Below, piece after piece: positions 8,612 to 20,770 of a DNA stretch of 64,000 bases (positions within the stretch are counted from its first letter, which is position 1; each line of letters begins with the position of its first letter). The stretch spans positions 321,961-385,960 of the forward strand of contig JAQIIU010000003.1 of assembly GCA_036946625.1 (NCBI GenBank). The letters are read 5' to 3'. The notes beneath the pieces are model-generated. The model searched no databases and was not told the origin of the DNA. It worked only from the letters and a program-made list of their open reading frames with translations. This DNA comes from Methylorubrum populi. Lineage in GTDB: Bacteria > Pseudomonadota > Alphaproteobacteria > Rhizobiales > Beijerinckiaceae. A program made the translations under genes and the position numbers.

Positions 8612-9958
8612 TCACTCGGCGGCGTCGCGCTTGCCCTGGCCGAAGCGGCGCTCGATGTAGTCGATCACGATCGTCTCGAAATCCTTGGCGAGCGTCGCCC
8701 CGCGCAGGGTCATCGCCTTCTTGCCGTCGATGAAGACCGGCGCGCTCGGGCTCTCTCCGGTGCCGGGCAGCGAGATGCCGATATCGGCGTGCTTCGACTC
8801 GCCGGGCCCGTTGACGATGCAGCCCATCACCGCGACGTTGAGGCCCTCCACGCCCGGATAGGTCTTCTTCCACTCCGGCATCGAGGTGGTGATCCAGTTC
8901 TGGATGTCGCGGGCCAGTTCCTGGAAGGTGGTCGAGGTCGTCCGGCCGCAGCCCGGGCAGGCCGCGACCAGCGGCACGAAGGTGCGAAACCCCATGGTCT
9001 GCAGCAGTTCCTGCGCCGCCTTGACCTCCAGGGTGCGGTCGCCGCCGGGCTCCGGCGTCAGTGAGTAGCGGATCGTGTCGCCGATGCCTTGCTGCAACAG
9101 CACGCCGATGGCGGCGGAGGCCGCGACGATGCCCTTCGAGCCCATGCCGGCCTCGGTCAGGCCGAGATGGATCGCGTAGTCGGAGCGGCGCGCCACCTCG
9201 CGGTAGACCGCGATCAGATCCTGCACCGCCGAGACCTTCGCGGACAGGATGATGCGCTCCTTCGGCAGGCCGAGCGACACCGCCCGGTCGGCCGACGTCA
9301 GCGCCGACTGCACCATCGCCTCGCGCATCACCGCCCGCGCGTCGATCGGGGCGGGCGAGCGGGCGTTCTCGTCCATCAGGTGGGTGAGCAGCTCGCCGTC
9401 GAGCGAGCCCCAGTTCGCGCCGATGCGGACGGTCTTGCCGTACTTGATCGCCTGCTCGACGATGGTCGAGAATTGGGTGTCCTTCTTCTCCTTGAAGCCG
9501 ACATTGCCCGGGTTGATCCGGTACTTGGCCAGCGCCTCGGCGCAGGCCGGATGGTCGGACAGGAGCTTGTGGCCGATATAGTGGAAGTCGCCCACCAGCG
9601 GCACGTGCACGCCGATGCGGTCGAGGCGCTCGCGGATCTTCGGCACCGCGGCGGCGGCCTCGTCGCGGTCGACGGTGATGCGCACCAGCTCCGAGCCGAC
9701 GCGGGCGAGCTGGGCGACCTGGGCCACGGTGGCGTCGATGTCGGCCGTGTCGGTGTTGGTCATCGACTGAACGACGATCGGGGCGCCGCCGCCGACGGTG
9801 ATCGCGCCTTCGCCCTCGCCGACCTGCACGCCGACGGTGCGGTGGCGCGGTGCCGGCCCGGCGATCTCCGGCCCCGTCCTGTTCGGGCTCCGGGCTTCGA
9901 GCGGGTTTGCCAGGGCGTCGGGAGCTTCCATGACTTCCATCGTGCCTTCGCGGGTCAA
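8612..9958 (-). CDS. ispG: 4-hydroxy-3-methylbut-2-en-1-yl diphosphate synthase (flavodoxin/ferredoxin)
   Basis: MEP-pathway [4Fe-4S] enzyme (GcpE) that reductively opens the MEcPP ring to HMBPP for isoprenoid, hopanoid and carotenoid synthesis. The TIM-barrel half starts at about residue 45 with [17 protein letters not shown] then [12 protein letters not shown]; the C-terminal cluster domain shows ACPGCGRTT and [16 protein letters not shown], supplying three cysteines and the conserved Glu. About 448 residues; the frame opens with an earlier Met (9958) and a second plausible Met at 9940, and I cannot decide between them. The gene is divergent from the patatin-like gene across a 313-bp gap holding a striking palindrome. 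Confidence 0.95.
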   Translation of the reverse strand: MTREGTMEVMEAPDALANPLEARSPNRTGPEIAGPAPRHRTVGVQVGEGEGAITVGGGAPIVVQSMTNTDTADIDATVAQVAQLARVGSELVRITVDRDEAAAAVPKIRERLDRIGVHVPLVGDFHYIGHKLLSDHPACAEALAKYRINPGNVGFKEKKDTQFSTIVEQAIKYGKTVRIGANWGSLDGELLTHLMDENARSPAPIDARAVMREAMVQSALTSADRAVSLGLPKERIILSAKVSAVQDLIAVYREVARRSDYAIHLGLTEAGMGSKGIVAASAAIGVLLQQGIGDTIRYSLTPEPGGDRTLEVKAAQELLQTMGFRTFVPLVAACPGCGRTTSTTFQELARDIQNWITTSMPEWKKTYPGVEGLNVAVMGCIVNGPGESKHADIGISLPGTGESPSAPVFIDGKKAMTLRGATLAKDFETIVIDYIERRFGQGKRDAAE

Positions 9959-10271
9959 CTGTCGTCCGCGCGTGCCGGCCTTCGGTGTCCCGCAGGCGCG
10001 GGGGCGATCCTATCCGAACCCGGCGCGATCCGCGACCTGGAGATCGTCTCTTATCCGCCGCGCCCGCGCGGACGAATGCGCGGCATGTCTCGCGACAAGG
10101 CCGCTTCCATGTCGCATCCGGCTCGAGATGTCGAGCCGGATGCGAGGATGCCGACACGGCCACGCTGCGTTATCACATATGGCCGTTCCGGCCCGCGGGG
10201 CAAAGAACCGCACGGCCTTTTTATCGCATCGCACTATCTATGGGTGCGTCGCAACAACCGCGCGAGGCACG
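9959..10271. other. Divergent intergenic region ispG / patatin-like gene
   Basis: 313 bp without a convincing gene; it should contain both promoters. It includes a 34-bp perfect hairpin (10112-10145) and a relatively AT-rich stretch before the patatin start (TTTTTATCGCATCGCACTAT, about 10216-10235). No riboswitch or RNA gene recognised. Confidence 0.5.
10112..10145. repeat. Perfect 15-bp-arm palindrome between divergent genes
   Basis: Arms TCGCATCCGGCTCGA and TCGAGCCGGATGCGA match without mismatch around a GATG loop. No T tract follows on either strand. Its position between divergent promoters fits an operator or an mRNA 5' structure as well as a REP-like element. Confidence 0.7.
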
Positions 10272-11435
10272 ATGGACAGGATCGCCCCGGATCAGGCCGC
10301 CGGAACCGGTCGGACCGAAACGTCCCATGAGGACGCCCACGATGACGACGCCCACAATCCGGCGACCGCGGTGCCGGACCCGATCGCCGATTCGACGCAT
10401 GTCGGGAACGGCTTCCGGGGATTGGCCGGGCCGCGGGCGGAGAAGGCGGTGTCGCTGGCGCTCCAGGGCGGCGGCTCGCACGGCGCCTTCACCTGGGGCG
10501 TGCTCGATGCGCTGATCGAGGACGGGCGCGTCGCCTTCGAGGCGGTGACCGGGGCGAGCGCGGGGGCGATGAACGCCGTCGTCCTCGTGGACGGCTGGCT
10601 CGCGGGCGGCCCCGACGGGGCGCGGGAGGCGCTCGAAAGGTTCTGGCGCGAGGCGAGCCTCGATGCCGACCTGAAGCCCGTCCAGCAGAGCTGGATCGAC
10701 GGCCTGTTCCATGTCTGGAAGGGCAACCCGTTCGTCGAAGCGTGGCTGAAGGTGTTCGATCCCGGCCCCTACACGGCCAATCCGCTCAACATCAATCCCC
10801 TGCGCGGCGCGCTGGAGCGCACGGTCGATTTCGACCGCCTGCGCCGGGCCGAGACCGCCAGCGTGTTCGTCTCCGCCACCAACGTCTGGACCGGCAAGCT
10901 CGCCGTGTTCGAGCGCGAGCGCCTGACCGCCGACCACCTGATGGCCTCGGCCTGCCTGCCGACCGTGTTCCAGGCGGTCGAGATCGACGGCGTGCCCTAC
11001 TGGGACGGCGGCTATCTCGGCAACCCGGCCCTCTACCCGCTGCACGGGGCGAGCACCCGCGATGTCCTCTTGGTGCAGATCAACCCGGTGGAGCGCCGCG
11101 CGACGCCGCGCTCGCCCCGCGACATCCAGAACCGGCTCAACGAGATCACCTTCAACGCCAACCTGATGCGGGAACTGCGCGCCATCGACTTCGTGCACGG
11201 CCTGATCGAGGAAGGCGGGCAGGCGGTGCCCGGCCTGGAGCGGGTCTTCCTCCACCGCATCGACGGCACCGATCTGCTGGACGACTACGCCGCCTCCTCG
11301 CGGCTCGACGCCCGCTGGCGGGTCATCGAGCGGCTGCGCGACAAGGGCCGCGCCGCGGCCAAGGCCTGGCTCGACGAGGGTTACGCGGAGGTCGGCCTGC
11401 GCTGCACCCTCGACCTGAAGAAGGCCTACCAGTAG
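10272..11435 (+). CDS. Patatin-like phospholipase family protein
   Basis: Predicted lipid acyl hydrolase of 387 residues with a Ser-Asp dyad. The oxyanion loop ALQGGGSHGAF is at about residues 63-73, the nucleophile elbow GASAG at 94-98 (Ser96), and the catalytic Asp in YWDGGYLGN (Asp245). No signal peptide is visible; the first ~50 residues are polar and acidic (HEDAHDDDAHNP), probably a flexible leader. The start ATG at 10272 was chosen because the longer open frame upstream is Arg/Pro-rich shadow sequence. Bacterial relatives act on membrane phospholipids or polyhydroxybutyrate granules; the substrate here is not deducible. It is monocistronic, followed by the methionine regulator 78 bp downstream. 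Confidence 0.87.
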   Translation: MDRIAPDQAAGTGRTETSHEDAHDDDAHNPATAVPDPIADSTHVGNGFRGLAGPRAEKAVSLALQGGGSHGAFTWGVLDALIEDGRVAFEAVTGASAGAMNAVVLVDGWLAGGPDGAREALERFWREASLDADLKPVQQSWIDGLFHVWKGNPFVEAWLKVFDPGPYTANPLNINPLRGALERTVDFDRLRRAETASVFVSATNVWTGKLAVFERERLTADHLMASACLPTVFQAVEIDGVPYWDGGYLGNPALYPLHGASTRDVLLVQINPVERRATPRSPRDIQNRLNEITFNANLMRELRAIDFVHGLIEEGGQAVPGLERVFLHRIDGTDLLDDYAASSRLDARWRVIERLRDKGRAAAKAWLDEGYAEVGLRCTLDLKKAYQ

Positions 11436-11477
11436 CGGCTCGCCGACAGGGGCCGAGCCGGTGAGCCGCAAAACCTC

Positions 11478-11517
11478 TTGCAACCGGCCCGCTACGCACA
11501 TAAAGATATCTTTATGT
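11478..11517 (+). promoter_or_regulatory. Promoter with overlapping 20-bp operator palindrome for the SahR-like gene
   Basis: ACATAAAGATATCTTTATGT (11498-11517) is a perfect 20-bp palindrome in otherwise GC-rich DNA. A -35-like TTGCAA (11478-11483) is spaced 17 bp from a -10-like TAAAGA (11501-11506) inside it, and the gene's ATG (11514-11516) is the palindrome's last full triplet. This geometry predicts transcription starting at or within a base or two of the ATG (a leaderless mRNA) and occlusion of the -10 by a bound repressor. The site resembles what I recall of AT-rich SahR operators of alphaproteobacteria; that match needs checking. Confidence 0.7.
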
Positions 11518-12542
11518 CTAGCGAGAGCGGCCCCAAGAACAGCGCCGGCCCCGTTCCGGTGCCCTTCGCCGAGGCGCTCGCCGTGTTGCGGGCGGCGGCG
11601 GAGGAGACGCGGCTGCGCATCCTCGCCCTGCTCGCCGAGGGCGAGTTGTCGGTCTCCGACCTCACCGACATCCTCGGCCAGTCGCAGCCGCGCATCTCGC
11701 GCCACCTCAAGCTCCTGGCCGAATCGGGTCTGATCGAGCGTCACCGCGAGGGCGCCTGGGCGTTCTTCCGCCTGCGCGAGGCGGCCGTCGGCTTCGTCGA
11801 GCCGCTGATCGCCGCGCTGGAACGCGCCGCCCCGCCGCTGTCCGAGGACCGGGCCCGGCTCGATTCGGTGCGGGCCCAGCGCGCCGAAGCGGCGCAAACC
11901 TTCTTCGCCCGGCTCGCCCCGAAATGGGACGGGCTGCGCTCCCTGCACGTGCCCGAGGCCGCCGTCGAGGCGGCGGTGCTCGACGTGCTCGGCGACCGGC
12001 CGGTGCGCCACGTGGTCGATCTCGGCACCGGCACCGGCAAGATGCTCGGCCTGCTGGCGCCGCTGGCCGGCCGCGCCACCGGGCTCGATTCGAGCCACGC
12101 CATGCTCTCGGTGGCGCGGGCGAACCTCGAACGGCTCGGCCTGTCGCGGGTGGACTTGCGCCAGGGCGATCTCCACGCGCCGCCCTTCGGCCGCGCCGGC
12201 TTCGATCTCGTCGTGCTGCATCAGGTCCTGCACTATCTCGACGACCCGGCTCGCGCCTTGCGCGAGGCGGCCCGCCTCGTCGCACCGGGCGGGCGGCTGC
12301 TCGTCGTCGATTTCGCGCCGCACGCGCTCGAACAGTTGCGCGAGAGCCAAGCCCATCGCCGCCTCGGCTTCGCCGCCGATCAGGTCGCGGGCTGGCTGGT
12401 CCAGGCGGGTCTGGGCGATGTCGAGAGCCGCGACCTCGCACCCGAGGACGGCACCGAACTGCCGCTGACCGTCACGCTCTGGCTGGCGCACGACGCCTGC
12501 GCCGGAATCGAGACGGCCGCCCCCGAACGCGCCGTGGCCTGA
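11514..12542 (+). CDS. ArsR-family regulator fused to a SAM-dependent methyltransferase domain (SahR-like)
   Basis: A 342-residue two-domain protein. Residues about 18-90 form an ArsR winged helix (recognition helix LTDILGQSQPRISRHLKLL, then wing GLIERHREGAWAFFRL). Residues about 140-300 are a class I methyltransferase fold with VVDLGTGTGKML at 168-178, a GLDSSHAML acidic loop and a DLVVLHQVLHYLDD motif after it. Proteins of this architecture next to metF/metH are the known SahR regulators that sense S-adenosylhomocysteine and derepress the methionine cycle; whether the second domain is catalytic is unknown. ATG 11514 is chosen because it sits at the end of the operator palindrome; a TTG at 11478 would extend it by 12 residues. 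Probable operon with metF, 44 bp downstream. Confidence 0.85.
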   Translation: MSSESGPKNSAGPVPVPFAEALAVLRAAAEETRLRILALLAEGELSVSDLTDILGQSQPRISRHLKLLAESGLIERHREGAWAFFRLREAAVGFVEPLIAALERAAPPLSEDRARLDSVRAQRAEAAQTFFARLAPKWDGLRSLHVPEAAVEAAVLDVLGDRPVRHVVDLGTGTGKMLGLLAPLAGRATGLDSSHAMLSVARANLERLGLSRVDLRQGDLHAPPFGRAGFDLVVLHQVLHYLDDPARALREAARLVAPGGRLLVVDFAPHALEQLRESQAHRRLGFAADQVAGWLVQAGLGDVESRDLAPEDGTELPLTVTLWLAHDACAGIETAAPERAVA

Positions 12543-12586
12543 GCCGCGGCCCCGCACGACACGACTTCAAAGAGAAGGGACGACAG

Positions 12587-13507
12587 ATGCCCAGCGCTTC
12601 CCGGCACCGCGCCAGCCGCGACGGCTTTCGCCCGATCCGCGTCTCGATCGAGTTCTTCCCGCCCAAGACCGAGGAGATGGAAAGGATCCTCTGGTCCTCG
12701 ATCGAGCGCCTCGCGCCGCTCCAGCCGAAATTCGTCTCGGTGACCTACGGTGCCGGCGGCTCCACCCGCGAGCGCACCCACAACACCGTGGCGCGCATGG
12801 TGCGCGAGACCGGCCTCAAGCCCGCCGCCCACCTCACCTGCGTGAACGCCACGCGCGACGAGATCGATTCCGTCGTGCAGTCCTACTGGGACGCGGGCGT
12901 GCGCCACATCGTGGCGCTGCGCGGCGACCCGGCCGAGGGCGTCGGCCACACCTACCGGCCCCATCCCGGCGGTTACGCCACGACGGCCGACCTCGTGGCC
13001 GGCATCAAGCGGGTCGGCGACTTCAAGGTCTCGGTCTCGGCCTATCCCGAGAAGCACCCCGAGGCCGCCTCGCTCGACGCCGACATCGACGCCCTGAAGG
13101 CGAAGGTCGATGCGGGCGCCGATCAGGCGATCACCCAGTTCTTCTTCGACAACGAGATCTACCTGCGCTACCGCGACAAGGTGCGCGCGGCCGGCATCGA
13201 CATCCCGATCCTGCCCGGCATCCTGCCGGTGCAGAACTTCAAGCAGGCGGCCAACTTCGCCCGCCGCACCGGCGCCTCGGTGCCCTACTGGCTCGCCGCC
13301 CGCTTCGAGGGCCTGGACAGCGACGTGGAGACGCGCCGGCTGGTCGCGGCGGCCGTCGCCGCCGAGCAGGTGCTCGACCTCGTCGACGAGGGGGTGGAGG
13401 ACTTCCACTTCTACTCGATGAACCGCTCCGACCTCGTCTACGCCATCTGCCATCTCCTGGGCCTGCGCTCGCAGGCGCCGGCGAAGGCGGCGGCGAAGGC
13501 GGCCTGA
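12587..13507 (+). CDS. metF: Methylenetetrahydrofolate reductase
   Basis: FAD-dependent TIM-barrel enzyme of 306 residues that reduces 5,10-methylene-THF to 5-methyl-THF for MetH. Key motifs are SIEFFPPKTEEM (catalytic Glu), VTYGAGGSTRERT, HLTCVNATRDEI, ALRGDPAEG and AITQFFFDNEIYLRY, in the expected order and with normal family length. A strong ribosome site (AGAGAAGGGA, 12571-12580) lies seven bases before the ATG. An Ala/Lys-rich tail (APAKAAAKAA) ends the protein. It lies 44 bp after the SahR-like gene and upstream of metH, so control by methionine-cycle status is likely. Confidence 0.95.
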   Translation: MPSASRHRASRDGFRPIRVSIEFFPPKTEEMERILWSSIERLAPLQPKFVSVTYGAGGSTRERTHNTVARMVRETGLKPAAHLTCVNATRDEIDSVVQSYWDAGVRHIVALRGDPAEGVGHTYRPHPGGYATTADLVAGIKRVGDFKVSVSAYPEKHPEAASLDADIDALKAKVDAGADQAITQFFFDNEIYLRYRDKVRAAGIDIPILPGILPVQNFKQAANFARRTGASVPYWLAARFEGLDSDVETRRLVAAAVAAEQVLDLVDEGVEDFHFYSMNRSDLVYAICHLLGLRSQAPAKAAAKAA

Positions 13508-13546
13508 GCCCAGACCTCATTTGGCGACAGAGATCCTGGCTAAACA

Positions 13547-13654
13547 CCTCATCCTGAGGTGCCGCGAAGCGGCCTCGAAGGATACTCCAGGAGACGCGCG
13601 GGATCTGGAAGATCCTTCGAGGCCTCCGCTTCGCTACGGCACCTCAGGATGAGG
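13547..13654. repeat. Family C palindromic repeat, copy 1
   Basis: 108-bp element with outer arms CCTCATCCTGAGGTGCCG and CGGCACCTCAGGATGAGG-type ends and an inner pair GCGGCCTCGAAGGAT / ATCCTTCGAGGCCTCCGC. Two further copies are at 23824-23934 and 52146-52256. This copy separates metF from metH. Confidence 0.85.
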
Positions 13655-13741
13655 GCGAGGATGGGACGTTTCTGTCAAACGGATGCTCGCGGGAAGCACA
13701 GCATCCTGCCTCTGCTCCGCGCGATTCGCGGTGAGGCACGA

Positions 13742-13885
13742 ATGACAATGTTGGACCCCGATCGACACGATGCCCTGATCGGAGCCCAGCTTGAAGCGCT
13801 CAGGAACCAGCCGACCTTTTGGCATGATGCTGCCCGGGGTGAGCAGGTTCTGAAGCGCTTGGCCGATCTCGAATCAACACCCTGA
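13742..13885 (+). CDS. Small hypothetical protein (47 residues)
   Basis: Short frame beginning MTMLDPDRHDALIG and ending ADLESTP, preceded by a ribosome-site-like GGTGAGG about eight bases upstream. Composition is protein-like (Leu/Ala/Glu amphipathic helix: EALRNQPTFWHDAARGEQVLKRLADL in two pieces), unlike surrounding repeat noise. No family recognised. It lies between repeat family C and metH, 51 bp before metH. It might be a real small gene or chance; conservation would decide. Confidence 0.3.
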   Translation: MTMLDPDRHDALIGAQLEALRNQPTFWHDAARGEQVLKRLADLESTP

Positions 13886-13936
13886 CTTCCTCCTCGGATC
13901 GGGCCATACCCGCGCCGAACGATCGAGAAAGCTGAC

Positions 13937-17689
<3,753 letters not shown>

Positions 17690-17698
17690 GACACACTC

Positions 17699-17730
17699 GG
17701 CGCGGGATCGCACACCGCCGCTCCCGCGCC
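17699..17730 (+). terminator. Rho-independent terminator of metH
   Basis: Stem GGCGCGGGA (17699-17707) pairs with TCCCGCGCC (17722-17730), starting nine bases past the metH stop; GCCACTTTTCCC follows. Confidence 0.6.
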
Positions 17731-17818
17731 GCCACTTTTCCCTTGCCCGAGGGCGGCGGGGCGCGGCACGCCGTTCGTCCGATCCGCGGGGACGCCCCGC
17801 CTTCGACAGGAAGCTCCG

Positions 17819-18031
17819 ATGCGCTCCACGCTCCTCCTCGCCGCCGCGGCCCTGGCCGTCGGACTGTCCGCCTGCAACAGCACGGATTCCGGCGGTCCCG
17901 GCCTGGCCTCGTCCTTCGATACCAGCAACTATCGCAGTTCCAGCGACACCAACGGCACGCAGACCCGCCGCGACGTGAACCGCGCCTACACGCAGCCCTC
18001 GCTGCCCACCATCATCAACCGCGGCATCTGA
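17819..18031 (+). CDS. Small predicted lipoprotein
   Basis: 70-residue protein with a classic lipoprotein signal: positively charged start (MRST), hydrophobic stretch LLLAAAALAVG and lipobox LSAC (Cys19), then a Ser/Thr/Gly/Asn-rich mature part. A ribosome-site-like AGGAAG lies just upstream. It would be membrane-anchored in the periplasm; function unknown. Its TGA stop is the first triplet of a family B repeat, so the native C-terminus may have been altered by insertion of that element. Confidence 0.7.
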   Translation: MRSTLLLAAAALAVGLSACNSTDSGGPGLASSFDTSNYRSSSDTNGTQTRRDVNRAYTQPSLPTIINRGI

Positions 18032-18215
18032 TACCGTTTCCGATCGATCGCTTCGGGTTTGGCCACCCTCCGTCCTCGCGAGCGGCCGCGAAGCGATCCA
18101 GGGCGCGACAGGTCCGGAAAGGGCGCGCCCTGGATCGCCACGGCTTCGCCTCGCGATGACGCAGGAGAGGCCGAACTCATCAACCGGATGTCGTATGAGG
18201 CGGCAAACCGTATCA
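18029..18215. repeat. Family B MITE-like repeat, copy 2 (complete)
   Basis: 187-bp element with terminal inverted repeats TGATACCGTTT (18029-18039) and AAACCGTATCA (18205-18215), 10 of 11 pairs matching. An internal palindromic core (TCCGTCCTCGCGAG ... CTCGCGATGACG) matches the free-standing 97-bp copy at 45904-46000. The left TGA is the stop codon of the preceding lipoprotein gene. No coding capacity; looks like a miniature inverted-repeat element. Confidence 0.85.
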
Positions 18216-18290
18216 GCAGGCCCGCGCGGCGCTCGAGCGGAGACGGTCATCCGCCATCCCGAAGGGATCGACCGGATGGCGGACGATCCT

Positions 18291-19616
18291 TCAGGCCGTG
18301 GCGGCCGGTCGGCCCCGCAACCGCCGCAGGCTCCGGGCCGCCGCCCAGAGCTGCGGCGAGCGCTTGATGCGGTGCTTGAGCCGCACCGCGAGTCCGGAGG
18401 CCAGGGCTAAGGCGTGGCTCGCCGGGCTCACCGGCACGACCTGCTCGACGAGTTCGATGGTCTCGTCGCAGGTCTTGGCCTTGTAGCCGGCCTCGCCGAC
18501 GCCGAGATCGAGGGCGCGCCGCCCCCGCGTGGCCTGCTGGCCGACGAGCCGGTGCAGCAGGATCTCGCCGGTGCTGTAGCGGCCGAGTTCGGGAGCGGTG
18601 TCGAAGGACGTCCACATCCCGCAGAAGCGGGCGCCGTCCACCGCGCCGCCGAAGGTCGCCAGGATGCGCCCGCTCTCGTTCGCCACCAGGGCGTGGACCT
18701 CGATCGCCGGGGGGCCACCCGGCGCGGTCGCGGCGGCGATGAAGCGGCGAACCGCCTCGTCCGCGTAGGGGTCGGCGATGCCGAGGCCGGCGAAGCGGGC
18801 GGCCTTCTGCGCGTAGAAGGCGGCCTGGATTTCGGCCCCCGCCTCGGGCGTGTCGGCGATCCGGTGCTCGATCGGGCCCAGCACCTCCACGAGCTTGCGC
18901 TCCTTGGCCCGCAGCTTCTTGCGGGTGTCGCCGCTGAACACCCGGCGCAGGGTGGCCTCGGCGTCGGGGCCGAGCAGCATGCCGTAGGCGTCGCTCGGCG
19001 CGGGCAGGCCGCGGTCCGCCAGCGGGTTCGGGGTTCCGTCCCAGACGCGCGGCTGGTTGCGGAAGGCGAAGGCGTCGATGCCGGCCGTGCGTGCCCCCCG
19101 CACCAGCGCCTCGGTCAGATCCTCCGGCCGCAGCGCCGCCGCCTCGCGGGAGGCGAAGAGCGGCATGTGGAAGTTGGCGTGCCGGCCGCCGATCACCGCC
19201 GCGACCCGCAACGGGCCCCGTCGTCCCACCGTCAGCGGGATCAGGAGGCGGGGGCGCCCGCCCCCGTCCCGCAGCACGAGGATTCGCGTCGCCGCCGCCG
19301 ACTCGATCCCGGCTCCGAGATAGGCCGCCACCCAATCGAAGCGCTGGTAGGGCGTCATCAGCACCGCCGGATCGGCTTCGAGCGACCGCCAGACCGCTTC
19401 GACGGCGGCGAGATCGGAGAACACCTCCGCGACGAGGCCGCCATGGCTCCGCGCCCGCGCGGGCACGGGCCGACCCAGATCCTCGGCGAGAGCCGCCATC
19501 CCAACATCCCCCAGCCCGGGCGCCGCCGAAGTCGCGTCCGACCGGGCGCCGTGCGGCAAAAACGATCCTGCCGGCGACCCTCGCCGCCGCATCCTCAAGG
19601 TCCGGTTGATGGACAC
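18291..19616 (-). CDS. GNAT-fold acyltransferase of the BcsL/CelD (FemAB-like) family
   Basis: Predicted acyl/aminoacyl transferase of up to 441 residues. The C-terminal half has the BcsL/CelD pattern: a long helix with RKKLRAKERKL, a central AFYAQKAARFAGLG, then FCGMWTSFD and LDLGVGEAGYKAKTCDE, the family's hallmark GxGExxYK-like segment. Such proteins are usually linked to cellulose or exopolysaccharide modification, in keeping with the divergent polysaccharide deacetylase 97 bp away. The N-terminal ~39 residues are low-complexity and Arg-rich; a Met at 19499 (MAALAEDLGRP) is the more likely start, giving about 402 residues. Substrate unknown. Confidence 0.78.
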   Translation of the reverse strand: MSINRTLRMRRRGSPAGSFLPHGARSDATSAAPGLGDVGMAALAEDLGRPVPARARSHGGLVAEVFSDLAAVEAVWRSLEADPAVLMTPYQRFDWVAAYLGAGIESAAATRILVLRDGGGRPRLLIPLTVGRRGPLRVAAVIGGRHANFHMPLFASREAAALRPEDLTEALVRGARTAGIDAFAFRNQPRVWDGTPNPLADRGLPAPSDAYGMLLGPDAEATLRRVFSGDTRKKLRAKERKLVEVLGPIEHRIADTPEAGAEIQAAFYAQKAARFAGLGIADPYADEAVRRFIAAATAPGGPPAIEVHALVANESGRILATFGGAVDGARFCGMWTSFDTAPELGRYSTGEILLHRLVGQQATRGRRALDLGVGEAGYKAKTCDETIELVEQVVPVSPASHALALASGLAVRLKHRIKRSPQLWAAARSLRRLRGRPAATA

Positions 19617-19713
19617 GATCGACCTGCGGGGATGGGTAACGAAAGCTTTTCGCGTCTGCCGCTAGTTTCGCGCCCGCCGGGGGCTGCCCGGCTCTCTCGA
19701 ACCGTGACGCGCC

Positions 19714-20766
19714 ATGCTCTCGCCCCGCACCCGTCACCGCCTGTTCCGCGCGGGTTTCCGGGCCGTGTCCGCCACCGGCGCCGACCGCTGGCTCGCCCCC
19801 GCCGCCCGCGGGCGCGGCCTCGTCCTCACCTTCCACCACGTGCGCCCCGAGCCGGCACCGGCCTTCGCGCCGAACGCCCTGCTGTCGATCACCCCCGATT
19901 TCCTCGACCGGACCCTGAGCCTGCTCGCCGCCCGCGGCTTCGAGTGGATCGGGCTCGACCAAGTGCCGGCGCGGCTCGCGGCGCGCGAGGGCGGGCGCCC
20001 CTTCGCGGTGCTGACCTTCGACGACGGCTATCGCGACAACGTCGAACACGCCCGCCCCGTGCTGGCCCGGCACGGCGCGCCCTGGACGCTGTTCGTGACG
20101 AGCGACTTCGCCGACGGGCGCGGGCGCCTGTGGTGGCTCGAACTGGAGCGGGCGGTCGCCCGGCTCGACACGGTGCGGCTCGGCTCCGGACGCGTCCTGC
20201 CGGCGCGCACGCATGCGCAGAAGACCGCCGCCTTCGAGACCGCCTACCGCCTCTTGCGCGCCGGGCCGGAGCCGGTGCTTCTGGACGAGATCGCCCGCCT
20301 CGGCCGCGAGGCCGGGTTCGAACCGGGCGGGATCGCCCGGGAGCTCTGCCTGACCTGGGACGGCTTGCGCGACCTCGCCCGCGATCCCGCGGTGACCATC
20401 GGCGCGCACACGCTCTCGCACCCGATGCTCGCCAAGCACGACGCCGCCTTCGCCGAGCGGGAGATCGGCCGGAGCCGCGCGCGGATCGAGGCGGAACTGG
20501 GGCGCCCGGTGCGCCACCTCTCCTATCCGGTCGGCGACCCGACGTCGGCGGGTGCCCGGGAGTTCGGCATGGCAAGAAGACTCGGCTTCGCGACCGCCGT
20601 GACGACCCGGCCGGGCCATCTCTTCGCCGGGCACGCGGACCATTGCCATGCCCTGCCGCGGGTCTCGGTGAACGGCCTGCACCAGACCGATGCCGCGCTG
20701 GCGAGCCTGGTCTCCGGCGTGCCGTTCCTGGCCTGGAACCGCGGGCGGCGGCTCAACGTGGACTGA
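19714..20766 (+). CDS. Polysaccharide deacetylase family protein (NodB/CE4 fold)
   Basis: 350-residue predicted metal-dependent N- or O-deacetylase. LTFDDGYRDN carries the CE4 motif-1 aspartates and AHTLSHPMLAKHD the metal-binding His-x-x-x-His motif 2; HLSYPVGDP is the motif-3 region. No clear secretion signal is present, though the N-terminus is basic and moderately hydrophobic. It diverges from the CelD-like acyltransferase, suggesting a small surface-polysaccharide modification locus, and it is convergent with the next gene, whose stop lies only four bases beyond this one. Confidence 0.87.
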   Translation: MLSPRTRHRLFRAGFRAVSATGADRWLAPAARGRGLVLTFHHVRPEPAPAFAPNALLSITPDFLDRTLSLLAARGFEWIGLDQVPARLAAREGGRPFAVLTFDDGYRDNVEHARPVLARHGAPWTLFVTSDFADGRGRLWWLELERAVARLDTVRLGSGRVLPARTHAQKTAAFETAYRLLRAGPEPVLLDEIARLGREAGFEPGGIARELCLTWDGLRDLARDPAVTIGAHTLSHPMLAKHDAAFAEREIGRSRARIEAELGRPVRHLSYPVGDPTSAGAREFGMARRLGFATAVTTRPGHLFAGHADHCHALPRVSVNGLHQTDAALASLVSGVPFLAWNRGRRLNVD

Positions 20767-20770
20767 AGGT

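Noticed and set aside
13508..13936. Cobalamin or SAH riboswitch upstream of metH
   Set aside because: No B12-box-like or SAH-pseudoknot pattern recognised; the gap is filled by a family C repeat and a possible small gene.
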